In this document: positions 1-7,130 of the stretch, in pieces
Layout: the number at the start of each line of letters is the position of its first letter
Numbering within the stretch: position 1 is the first letter of the stretch
Assembly: GCA_028293465.1 (NCBI GenBank)
Contig: JAQGOT010000705.1
Location: 1-11,818 of the forward strand
DNA: 11,818 nt
From: Pedosphaera sp.
Lineage (GTDB): Bacteria > Verrucomicrobiota > Verrucomicrobiia > Limisphaerales > Pedosphaeraceae
Direction of reading: 5' to 3'
The notes under the pieces: model-generated
What the model saw: only the letters and a program-made list of their open reading frames with translations
Told to the model about the DNA's origin: nothing
Database searches by the model: none
Program-made: the position numbers and the translations under genes

Positions 1-722
1 GCATCGCGCGATGGCTGGGCTCCGTCGCCGCTCCCGAAACTCATCGAGTCCAGATCCTGGCGATGGAAGGTGAGGCGGAGTTGATTGACTGGATTCCCAT
101 TCTGCTCGCCAACGCGATAGGTCACGCTCTTGAGCGCAGCGGCTTGGTACGAGATGTCGATGGTAGAGCCGCCGTGGGCTTCAAGAGTGCCGCTCCAAAG
201 CCAGGCATCCCCGGAGTTCTCTTGCGCGCCGTTGACCGACGCCTGCAACCGCAGACCGGACGCCAACAAATTGCCGCCCGTGTCGCGGTCCGTCCGAGGG
301 TGGGGACACTTGAAGAGAACGAAAATCGGTTCCTCCAAGGTGTTCGTGAGCACAAACCGCCCGTGAAACTCCCCGGACATATCCATGACCGTGCGCAAGC
401 CGCGATAATCCCGTCGCCCCGCCATATCGAAGCGAACCTCCGACAATTCCGGCTGCATGGGTTTGACCACCGAAACATCGTCACTCACCTTCCGGGTGAC
501 GATCCGCGGCGATTCCTGCACCATTTCCGCCTTGGCCCCCACCACGGGTTGCCCGACAAACTCCGGTCGTTTCTCCATGAGTATTTTCAGGCCGAAAAAC
601 CCGAGAGAAATCGCCGCCCAACACAAAATGCCGGCCGCGATGGCGGCCTTGGAGGCTGTTACCGGAGAGGCGTTGGGAGTGAGAGACAAGCTCTCGCCTT
701 CAAGCTTTTCATTTGTAGTCAT
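1..722 (-). CDS. Membrane-anchored protein, possibly CreD-like (3' end outside window)
   Basis: The frame is open from an ATG at 722 to the window edge, giving 240 residues; the C-terminus is missing. Residues 1-25 are polar. About 26-47 form one strong hydrophobic helix (from SKAAIAAGILCW to LGFFGLKI). From about residue 60 the chain is soluble and beta-rich, presumably extracytoplasmic. The run DYRGLRTVMDMSGEFHGRF ... ISYQAAALKSVTYRVG ... LRLTFHRQDLDSMSF recalls the beta-domain of CreD-type inner-membrane proteins, which go on to several C-terminal helices. That link is from memory and weak; otherwise the protein is of unknown function. It lies 160 bp downstream of the peptide synthetase on the same strand, so it could be co-transcribed, although the gap leaves room for its own promoter. 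No good Shine-Dalgarno precedes the ATG. That this is coding is well supported, because the overlapping frames here give Arg/Pro/Ser-rich nonsense. Confidence 0.8.
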   Translation of the reverse strand, partial: MTTNEKLEGESLSLTPNASPVTASKAAIAAGILCWAAISLGFFGLKILMEKRPEFVGQPVVGAKAEMVQESPRIVTRKVSDDVSVVKPMQPELSEVRFDMAGRRDYRGLRTVMDMSGEFHGRFVLTNTLEEPIFVLFKCPHPRTDRDTGGNLLASGLRLQASVNGAQENSGDAWLWSGTLEAHGGSTIDISYQAAALKSVTYRVGEQNGNPVNQLRLTFHRQDLDSMSFGSGDGAQPSRD

Positions 723-882
723 ACTCAAGTGGAAAATGATCGACCGCCACACCGGGATGCTATTCTTATTTACCAAAACAGCAAAGGTTTTCGAAGGATC
801 GATTTCAACAGCGACGAAGAACGCCTTTTCCAGCCGCCGCCTGACCAAAATCTGCGGTGGGTGGTAAAGTTTTGGCCTCCGG

Positions 883-3800
883 TCAGAACAAAGAAATGAT
901 TCGATCAATCGCCTTGGCCACCATGTCCCGGTTGGCCTCATCCGGCAGACTGGCCCAGATCCTCTCCGCAAACTGCGCGATGGTGGGAAAATCGAAAAGG
1001 GCGGTAATGGAAAGTTCAACGCCCAGGCTCATTTGCAGCCGGGAGATGACCTGCATCGCGGAGAGGGAATGGCCGCCCAGATCAAAAAAATTATCATGGA
1101 TGCCCACCTTATCCTGCCGGAGCACCTCGCGCCAGGTTCCCGCCAGAAACCGTTCCATGGCATTATCAGCCGCAACAAATTTGACCGTCAACTGCGGACG
1201 GCCCGCCTCGGGTTTGGGCAACCGGCTCTGGTCCAGCTTGCCGTTTAGCGTTACTGGAAACGCCGGCATTTCCACGAAGGCGGATGGCACCATGTATCCC
1301 GGCAACTGCTGTTCCAGATGCTTGCGCAATTCGGTCGTGGTGGCTGCCGAGCCAGGGCGCGCGATCCAATACGCCAGCAGCCGGTTTTCATTTCCCAATT
1401 CCCGGTCCACCACCACCACGGCGTTCATTACCGCCGCATGCTGCGCCAGCGCCGACTCAATCTCGCCCAACTCGATCCGAAACCCACGCACCTTGACCTG
1501 TTGATCACCCCGGCCCAGGCACACGAGGTTGCCGTCGGGCAGGTAACGCGCCCGGTCCCCGGTCTTGTACAAGCGGACGCCGGGTGACCGGCTGAAAGGA
1601 TGCTTGATAAATTTTTCGGCCGTCAATCCAGGCTGTTTTACATAGCCACGCGCCAGTCCGTCGCCGCCAATATATAGATCGCCCTCCACTCCCACTGACA
1701 CGGGTTGGAGCTGGGAATCGAGCACGTAAACCTCCGTGTTGGCAATCGGCCTGCCGATGGGCACGACACCAGCCACCTCGTTGACCGGGTAAATCGTGGA
1801 CCAGATCGTGGTTTCCGTCGGACCATACAGGTTCCAGAGCGAGCCACACCGTTCCCTGAGCTTGAGCGCGAGTTTCAGCGGGAGGGTTTCACCGCCGCAG
1901 AGCACCTTTAACCGTGGATTTCCGCCCCACCCCGCCTCCAGCAACATCCGCCAGGTGGCCGGAGTCGCTTGCATGATCGTAATGCCGTGGTGATCGATCG
2001 CCGCGACCAGGGCCGCCGGGCTCAGGGTGGTTGCCGCGGTGGCGATGACCACCCGGGCTCCCACCGTGAGCGGCAGCAACAATTCCAGCGCGGCGATATC
2101 GAAGGAAATGGTGGTGATCGCCAGCAGTTTGTCGTGCGCAGCAATCCCGGGTGTTCGACGCATGGAGCTCAGAAAGTTGACCACGCCCCGGTGCAAAACC
2201 TCGACTCCTTTGGGCTTGCCGGTGGAACCCGAGGTGTAGAGGACATACGCCAGATTCGCCGGGGTAACTTCACTCCTGGGATTAGGCCAGAAGCTGGTTT
2301 CATCGGCCGGCAACTCATCCACGAACACCCTGTGCAGGTGGGCAAACTCCAAAGGTGCCTGCCCTTTTCGTTGCGTCAGCAAAACCGAGATGCCCGCGTC
2401 TTGCACCATAAAAGCCAGCCGGTCCTGGGGGAACGACGGGTCCAACGGGACATAAGCCCCGCCTGCTTTGAGGACTGCCAGCATGCTGATCAACATTTCC
2501 ACGGAACGCTCCATCATGATTCCCACCAGCACCTCCGGCCCGACACCCGCCCTCTGCAGATGCGCGGCCACCCGGTTGGCCCGCTGGTTGAGTTCGCGAT
2601 AGCTCAGGCTTGTGCTTTCGAAGGTTGCCGCGATGGCCTCCGGGCTGCGTTCCACCTGGCGTTCAAACAAGTGCTGGATGCAGACTCCCCGCTCATAATC
2701 GCGTGTGGTATCGTTCCATTCGATCAACATCCGATCCCGTTCGCATTGGGTCAGGAGTGGTAACGCCCACAATGGCTGGTCTGGGTTCGCCACCGCCGCC
2801 GCCAGAAGATTCTGAAAATGACCCGCCCATCGCTCGATCGTGGCCGCCTCGAACAAATCGGTGTTGTATTCAAAGCAGCCCACCAGGCCCTGCCGTGTTT
2901 CGTTGAGGATCAGGGTGAGATCGAACTTTGAAGTCCCGTTGTCCACCTCGATCATGCGCGTCTGCAATCCGGGAAGTTCCAATTCGCGGCGTGGCAGGCT
3001 CTGAAATGAAAACATCACCTGGAATAGTGGCGTATGGCTCGGCTTGCGAGCCGGACTGAGCTCGGCCACCAGTTTCTCAAAGGGGACATCCTGGTTTGCG
3101 TAAGCGCCCAGCACCGTTTCCCTTACGCGCTCCAACAAGCCTCGGAAACCAGCTGCACCGGTTACTTGGGTTCGGAGCACCAGGGTGTTGGCAAAAAATC
3201 CGATCAAATTTTGGATTTCACTCCGGTTTCGGTTGGCCGTCAGCGAACCAATCAGGATATCCATTTCCCCGGTATGCCGGTAAATCAGGGCTTTGAAGGC
3301 AGCGAGCAACACATTGAACGCGGTCACACCTTCATCCCGCTTGAACCGGTTGATCGCTTTGAGCAGTTCCGCTGGCAGCTTGAACTGGTGTAATGCGCCG
3401 CGGAGACTCCGCTTGGCCGGTCGCGTCCGGTCTGCGGGCAACTCTAATATCGGAAGGGGGCCCCGCAACTGTTCCTTCCAGTAGGAAAATTGCTTCTCCA
3501 TTGTTTCGCGCTGCAACCAACCGCGCTGCCAAACCGCGAAATCCGCATACTGAATCGCCAAATCAGGCAACAACGCCCGTTTACCAGTGCTCTGCTCTTC
3601 ATAGAAAATCCGTAACTCCCGAAATAAGACGCCCAGCGATGCCGCGTCGCACACGAGATGGTGCATTACCAGGAGCCAAACATGTTCGGATTCGTTCAGG
3701 CGCAGCAGGCACGTTCGCAATAAAGGTCCGCGCGCCAGATCGAAAGGACGTCGAGATTCCCGCGCAAGCTGGCGCAAAACGTCTCCCCATCGTTCGACTG

Positions 3801-4284
3801 CCGGCACTGGTTCCAGGTCAATTGGTTTTAACGTCCGCAGCGGCGCAGCGGAAACAGTTTGGACCGGTTGACCATCCCGGTAATGAAATGAGGTTCTGAA
3901 GGTTTCATGTCGCTGGACAATGGCACCCAAAGCGTGGTCCCATGCCGGCACGTTCAGCGGACCTGAGAACTGCCAGGCAAAGGAAAGATTATAAGCGACA
4001 CTATCCGGGTCCGCTTGCTGGATGATCCAAAGCTGTTGCTGAGCCCAAGAAAGTGGCAGAGCGTTATCCCGCGGAACGGCCCTCAGTGGGGGCGCCTGGG
4101 CTTGCAATTTCAGACTGTCCCCAACCGCCGCCCAAAGGTCGCCCTGCTTCTGCGCAGATAGAGGTTCCGCCGGCGGATCGGTGCGCTGGCGACTGCTTTC
4201 CGCGCTTTCATCGTGGGCGGCATCGTTTCCGCCCGCTCGACCGGACCTTTCCGCCCGCAAATCATCGAACTTGGCTTCGCTCAT
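883..4284 (-). CDS. Single-module non-ribosomal peptide synthetase (C-A-T), predicted glycine-activating
   Basis: This 1133-residue cytoplasmic enzyme activates an amino acid as its adenylate, loads it on a carrier thiol and condenses it with an upstream acyl or peptidyl donor. A charged leader fills residues 1-70. The condensation domain spans about 76-510, with PLSWAQQQLW at 77-86 and the active-site HHLVCDAAS at 208-216. The adenylation domain spans about 535-1020: LKAGGAYVPLD (605-615), YTSGSTGKPKG (683-693), NLYGPTETT (818-826), YKTGD (906-910), GRGDQQVKVRGFRIELGEIE (924-943) and NGKLD (1014-1018). The carrier domain has LGGHS with the phosphopantetheine Ser at 1073. No thioesterase, reductase or epimerase follows; the protein ends 60 residues after that Ser. 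Alignment to GrsA by eye gives specificity residues D729 I730 L733 Q772 L795 G797 L819 I827 W828 K1016, which I recall as the glycine code. AAGGAAAGG lies 11 nt before the ATG. All core motifs are intact, so it should be functional. Its donor partner and release enzyme are not in the window. Confidence 0.95.
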   Translation of the reverse strand: MSEAKFDDLRAERSGRAGGNDAAHDESAESSRQRTDPPAEPLSAQKQGDLWAAVGDSLKLQAQAPPLRAVPRDNALPLSWAQQQLWIIQQADPDSVAYNLSFAWQFSGPLNVPAWDHALGAIVQRHETFRTSFHYRDGQPVQTVSAAPLRTLKPIDLEPVPAVERWGDVLRQLARESRRPFDLARGPLLRTCLLRLNESEHVWLLVMHHLVCDAASLGVLFRELRIFYEEQSTGKRALLPDLAIQYADFAVWQRGWLQRETMEKQFSYWKEQLRGPLPILELPADRTRPAKRSLRGALHQFKLPAELLKAINRFKRDEGVTAFNVLLAAFKALIYRHTGEMDILIGSLTANRNRSEIQNLIGFFANTLVLRTQVTGAAGFRGLLERVRETVLGAYANQDVPFEKLVAELSPARKPSHTPLFQVMFSFQSLPRRELELPGLQTRMIEVDNGTSKFDLTLILNETRQGLVGCFEYNTDLFEAATIERWAGHFQNLLAAAVANPDQPLWALPLLTQCERDRMLIEWNDTTRDYERGVCIQHLFERQVERSPEAIAATFESTSLSYRELNQRANRVAAHLQRAGVGPEVLVGIMMERSVEMLISMLAVLKAGGAYVPLDPSFPQDRLAFMVQDAGISVLLTQRKGQAPLEFAHLHRVFVDELPADETSFWPNPRSEVTPANLAYVLYTSGSTGKPKGVEVLHRGVVNFLSSMRRTPGIAAHDKLLAITTISFDIAALELLLPLTVGARVVIATAATTLSPAALVAAIDHHGITIMQATPATWRMLLEAGWGGNPRLKVLCGGETLPLKLALKLRERCGSLWNLYGPTETTIWSTIYPVNEVAGVVPIGRPIANTEVYVLDSQLQPVSVGVEGDLYIGGDGLARGYVKQPGLTAEKFIKHPFSRSPGVRLYKTGDRARYLPDGNLVCLGRGDQQVKVRGFRIELGEIESALAQHAAVMNAVVVVDRELGNENRLLAYWIARPGSAATTTELRKHLEQQLPGYMVPSAFVEMPAFPVTLNGKLDQSRLPKPEAGRPQLTVKFVAADNAMERFLAGTWREVLRQDKVGIHDNFFDLGGHSLSAMQVISRLQMSLGVELSITALFDFPTIAQFAERIWASLPDEANRDMVAKAIDRIISLF

Positions 4285-4306
4285 GGGGATTGCAGCCTTT
4301 CCTTCG

Positions 4307-4323
4307 GGGCGGAACCACCGCCC
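4307..4323 (-). other. Short hairpin in the leader of the peptide synthetase gene
   Basis: A perfect 6-bp inverted repeat (GGGCGG, loop of 5, CCGCCC) lies in the 50-bp gap between the NadE-like fragment and the synthetase, just upstream of the AAGGAAAGG at 4296-4304. It is too short and lacks a U-tract, so it is not a convincing terminator. It may affect mRNA processing or translation, or be a chance repeat in GC-rich DNA. Confidence 0.25.
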
Positions 4324-4334
4324 GCGCCTGAGAG

Positions 4335-4751
4335 CTAGCGTTCATCAATGCCCTGCGGTGCCATGCGGAGGTACTCTGTGGTGCGATCTTTACGGGTGAA
4401 ATCATCAAACGCCCGTTCGACTTGTTTCCCGATCAACCCCATCACTTCGGCCGCCTCCCGCGGGGGCACCTGCTGCTCCTGCGCATACCAAAGCAAATCC
4501 ATGGTTGGAAACGGCAGTCGGAAAAAGAACTCCTCCTGGGTGCAATGGGCGCTGTACGTGTAGGAAGTGGGCGTCCGCTTCTGGATTTCTTCCGGTGTGC
4601 CCAAATGTCGGCCGAGTTGGTAGATCTGAGTTTTGAACAGATGGCCGATTGCCTTTATATCAACACCCGAATCGCCGCCATACTCGAACCCGTGATCATT
4701 ACACAAAAAGGTCTGGGCGAGGAATTCTTGGATTTGAGCTTCGATTTCCAT
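4335..4751 (-). pseudogene. NAD-synthetase-like (NadE) amidotransferase, C-terminal fragment
   Basis: NadE enzymes make an adenylated carboxylate and amidate it; in biosynthetic clusters, relatives may amidate other acids. This ORF has 138 residues, against roughly 250-330 for a full enzyme. Residues 26-46 (GDSGVDIKAIGHLFKTQIYQL) and the following PEEIQKRTPT, TQEEFFF and RTTEYLRMAP match the C-terminal half of the family, where the GDGGxD segment and the helix pair sit. The ATP-pyrophosphatase half with the SGGxDSS loop is absent. An in-frame TGA sits three codons before the ATG, and I find no remnant of the missing half in any frame of the 374 bp upstream. The first 24 residues (IEAQIQEFLAQTFL...) do not look like NadE and resemble the start of a small acyl carrier protein. 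It lies about 50 bp upstream of the synthetase on the same strand. It is probably an inactive relic, though a short expressed protein cannot be excluded. Confidence 0.7.
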
Positions 4752-5125
4752 AGTTCTTCATCGATCGCCGGGGTGCATTCCCTCATTTGCCCCGCAAGAC
4801 TGAGACGACGACATCGCAACGGTTGAAGGGCAGGATTTGAGCCTGACCGTTGCGTAAACCAGGCACTTCAATGCACCATGACGCGTCATTTGATGCTCGG
4901 TTAATTTTTATAATACCGGTGGTTTCCCGACCACTGGGTGAAGACCCGCTTTCAACCGGCGCACCAACCCAGCAACCAGGAGCCACTCTCCTTGGCTGGC
5001 TGGCAACGTACCGGAGTCTGTCTTTACACACCGTCCTCGGACAAAATTGTACGGGGCAGGGTCCGAGGGGAAGCGCCTGGCGGTCCAGGGTTGCGGGCCG
5101 GGCTGCGTTTCATTACCATGCGGTA
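4752..5125. other. Divergent intergenic region, 374 bp
   Basis: This spacer separates the leftward NadE/synthetase block from the rightward membrane-protein gene. Open frames cross it on both strands (82 codons on minus, and 92 codons in phase upstream of the permease start), but neither has recognisable protein features. It holds a 12-bp palindrome, a TATAAT and an inverted repeat at the permease start, listed separately. Any promoters for the left block must lie here or have been lost with the missing part of nadE. A TTTACA at 5023-5028 resembles a -35 box, but I see no good -10 box at the right distance. Confidence 0.6.
4878..4914. promoter_or_regulatory. 12-bp palindrome beside a consensus TATAAT
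   Basis: ATGACGCGTCAT at 4878-4889 is a perfect palindrome. Twenty bases on, inside an AT-rich run, plus-strand TATAAT lies at 4909-4914. The nearest -35-like TTGATG (4890-4895) is only 13 bp away, too short for a standard sigma-70 promoter. The arrangement suggests a dimeric repressor or activator site next to a promoter. If it drives the permease gene, the leader would be about 200 nt. Direction and function are inferred. Confidence 0.35.
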
Positions 5126-5128
5126 ATG
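5111..5128 (+). promoter_or_regulatory. Perfect inverted repeat ending on the permease start codon
   Basis: CATTACC (5111-5117), a 4-base ATGC loop and GGTAATG (5122-5128) form a perfect 7-bp dyad whose last three bases are the proposed ATG. In RNA the stem would bury the start codon; in DNA it could be an operator. No clear Shine-Dalgarno precedes this start, so folding could matter for translation. If the true start lies elsewhere, the interpretation changes but the repeat remains. Confidence 0.4.
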
Positions 5129-6871
5129 GCAGATGCTCCAGTTCAGGTCCGGGCCAATCCCAGCCCCTTGTGGCTGTTGATTCGAGTCAACGCGCTGCAG
5201 GTCTGGCGCCGCCTGAAATCCGTTCGCGATCAATCCCGCTTGTTGACCGCCATGATCGCGTGTTTTCTCGCCGGATACCTGGTCTTGTCTTTCTGGCTCT
5301 TTTTCCGGGGACTGCAATTCGTGGCCGCCTTCCCCGGTCTGGGGATCGTGTTGACTGAGCGCTTGCTTTATCTCCTGTTCGCGTTCTTGTTTGTCCTGTT
5401 GCTCCTGAGCAACCTGATCATCAGTTACACGAATTTCTTCCGCAATCGGGAGACCAGCTTCCTGATGTCGCTACCCGTCTCAGCTCAAACCATCTTCCGA
5501 TGGAAGTTCATCGAATCCACCCTGCTGGCCTCCTGGGCGTTTGTCTTCCTGGTGGCGCCGTTGCTGGCGGCCTTCGGGCTGACCCGGGGCGTGCCCTGGC
5601 ATTTTTATCCGGTGACACTGATCTTGATCGCGCTCTTCATCATGCTGCCCGGGGTGGCGGGCTCCTGGTGCGCGCTCACCCTGGCGCGCTATCTGGATCG
5701 GCGTGCCTTCCAGGTCGCCGCGCTCACGCTCGCCATTGGGTTGTTGTGCCTGGTGGCTTTTTGGTGGAAGACACAACCACCCACGGATGACCTGCTGGAA
5801 ACCCGCGTCCTGGCCGTGCTGGACCAGTTACTGCAAAAAACGCAGTTCGCCCAATTTCCATTCCTGCCCAGTTATTGGCTTTCCAGCAGCGTGCTGCAAT
5901 GGGCGGATGGCGTCCTGAACGGGGCGGTCTTTTTTGGGCTGGTCCTGTTGAGCAACGTTCTCTTTTTTGGCACCCTGGCTTTCACGCGGCTGGGGGGCTT
6001 GTATTACCACGCCGCCTCGCGGGTGCAAAGCCGCGCCAGTGTGTGGGGACAATGGGAATGGTTTCGGGCTCGGGGTCGGCGGCAAAAAGCCTTTGACTAC
6101 CCGGAGGGCGTGGCCGAAAGGATGCTCAAGCTGGCGAGTTGGCTCAGTGTGGATACCCGGGCTTTGTTGATCAAGGATGCGCGGATGTTTTGGCGCGACA
6201 CGGCGCAATGGGGGCAATCCGTGCTGTTGTTCGGCTTGTTGGGTGTTTACGTGATCAACCTGCGGCATTTCACCAGCCAGCTCACCAATCCGTTCTGGAT
6301 CCAACTGGTTTCCTATCTCAACCTCGGGGCCTGCTCGCTCAACCTCGCCACCCTCACCACCCGATTCGTTTATCCGCAATTCTCGCTCGAAGGCCGCCGC
6401 CTCTGGATCATCGGCCTGGCTCCCATGGGCCTGGCGCGGGTGGTGAAAGTAAAATACTGGCTGGCCAGTTGCTCCTCGCTCGTCGTGACCCTGAGCCTGA
6501 TCGTGCTGTCCAGTTATCTGCTGAAAATGTCCTGGGATCGGGTCGCATTTTTCGGCGCGGTCATCGCCGTGATGACCTTCACCCTCAATGGTCTCGCCGC
6601 CGGCCTGGGCGTGCTCTACCCCCATTTCAAAGAGGCCAATCCGACCAAAATCGTCAGTGGTTTTGGCGGCACATTTTGCTTGGTGCTGAGCTTCCTCTAT
6701 ATTCTCGGATCGGTGCTGGTGCTGGCCTTCGGTTCGGCGGAAATGCGCAACCAGGCACCTTCCCAGGAACTGGCTCTCGCCAGCATCTGCGCCTTCATCG
6801 GGTTGTCTTTCCTGATCGGCTGGCTGCCCCTGAAGCTCGGCCTGCGGCAGTTGAAACACTTTGAGTTCTGA
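5126..6871 (+). CDS. Polytopic membrane protein, putative ABC-exporter permease
   Basis: The protein has 581 residues from the ATG at 5126. The frame is open back to 4850, but the extra 92 residues are hydrophilic and low in information, whereas hydrophobic structure begins soon after MADAP. I count about twelve likely membrane helices: near 38-60, 76-100, 131-151, 160-186, 195-214, 264-288, 362-378, 392-412, 444-466, 472-498, 511-537 and 546-568. A basic cytoplasmic stretch at about 300-350 splits it into two halves. The motif NRETSFLMSLPVSAQTIFRW (107-126) and PQFSLEGRRLWIIGLAPM (417-434) are the kind of amphipathic segment seen in ABC-2-type exporter permeases of the putative ABC exporter family. 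The substrate is unknown. Such permeases need an ATPase, and none is encoded in the window. It is the first gene rightward of the divergent region and ends 259 bp before the pilin operon, so it is probably its own unit. Confidence 0.75.
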   Translation: MADAPVQVRANPSPLWLLIRVNALQVWRRLKSVRDQSRLLTAMIACFLAGYLVLSFWLFFRGLQFVAAFPGLGIVLTERLLYLLFAFLFVLLLLSNLIISYTNFFRNRETSFLMSLPVSAQTIFRWKFIESTLLASWAFVFLVAPLLAAFGLTRGVPWHFYPVTLILIALFIMLPGVAGSWCALTLARYLDRRAFQVAALTLAIGLLCLVAFWWKTQPPTDDLLETRVLAVLDQLLQKTQFAQFPFLPSYWLSSSVLQWADGVLNGAVFFGLVLLSNVLFFGTLAFTRLGGLYYHAASRVQSRASVWGQWEWFRARGRRQKAFDYPEGVAERMLKLASWLSVDTRALLIKDARMFWRDTAQWGQSVLLFGLLGVYVINLRHFTSQLTNPFWIQLVSYLNLGACSLNLATLTTRFVYPQFSLEGRRLWIIGLAPMGLARVVKVKYWLASCSSLVVTLSLIVLSSYLLKMSWDRVAFFGAVIAVMTFTLNGLAAGLGVLYPHFKEANPTKIVSGFGGTFCLVLSFLYILGSVLVLAFGSAEMRNQAPSQELALASICAFIGLSFLIGWLPLKLGLRQLKHFEF

Positions 6872-6943
6872 AACGCCAGGAAGCGTCGGCGGTGCCTCGC
6901 CAATCGGCCTAAAGCGGGTTGATTTTCTCCTTTAATTGTACGG

Positions 6944-6966
6944 AAACCGGACGCACTGCCCGGTTT
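6944..6966 (+). terminator. Weak terminator-like hairpin after the permease gene
   Basis: AAACCGG, a 9-base loop and CCGGTTT form a perfect 7-bp stem 73 bp after the permease stop, with one extra T before TAAGG. The U-tract is mostly inside the stem, so it is a weak intrinsic terminator at best. The rest of the 259-bp gap to the pilin operon (6872-7130) shows no gene or clear promoter. A TTGATC at 7027-7032 has no well-spaced -10 box. Confidence 0.35.
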
Positions 6967-7130
6967 TAAGGCAGGCCGCGGCAGATTCCTAACCTTGCGA
7001 TAGCTCATTCCGTTCCATTCTCACGCTTGATCTTCAGCTTGGCATATCCGGTGCTAATGGAAGCGATACCGTGCAACCGGCAGAGCAGTTAAAAACCGTC
7101 AGCCGGACGGACGTCCTGACACAAGCCTTT

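Noticed and set aside
122..484. 120-codon minus-strand open frame
   Set aside because: It is out of phase with the continuous frame from ATG 722 that encodes a helix and a sensible soluble domain; its own product is low-information (Arg/Ser/Cys/Pro-rich).
63..899. 278-codon plus-strand open frame
   Set aside because: It overlaps the coherent minus-strand membrane protein and the end of the NRPS. Its product is Arg/Pro/His-rich with no domain, as expected of a GC-rich shadow.
1505..1849. Alternate-frame minus-strand ORF inside the NRPS
   Set aside because: The main frame carries every adenylation motif here; there is no sign of a frameshift.
1969..2763. 264-codon plus-strand open frame
   Set aside because: It lies wholly antisense to the core motifs of the adenylation domain; composition is that of a shadow.
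4783..5031. 82-codon minus-strand frame that could have been the missing half of the NadE-like gene
   Set aside because: It has no SGGxDSS loop or other NadE motif and is in a different frame, closed by a stop before the fragment.
4850..5125. In-frame upstream extension of the permease gene (92 codons)
   Set aside because: The residues are hydrophilic with no family features and would cover the palindrome and TATAAT; ATG 5126 precedes the first helix at a normal distance.
5828..6859. 343-codon minus-strand open frame
   Set aside because: It is antisense to the permease membrane helices; the Gln/Glu/Arg-rich product mirrors hydrophobic codons on the other strand.
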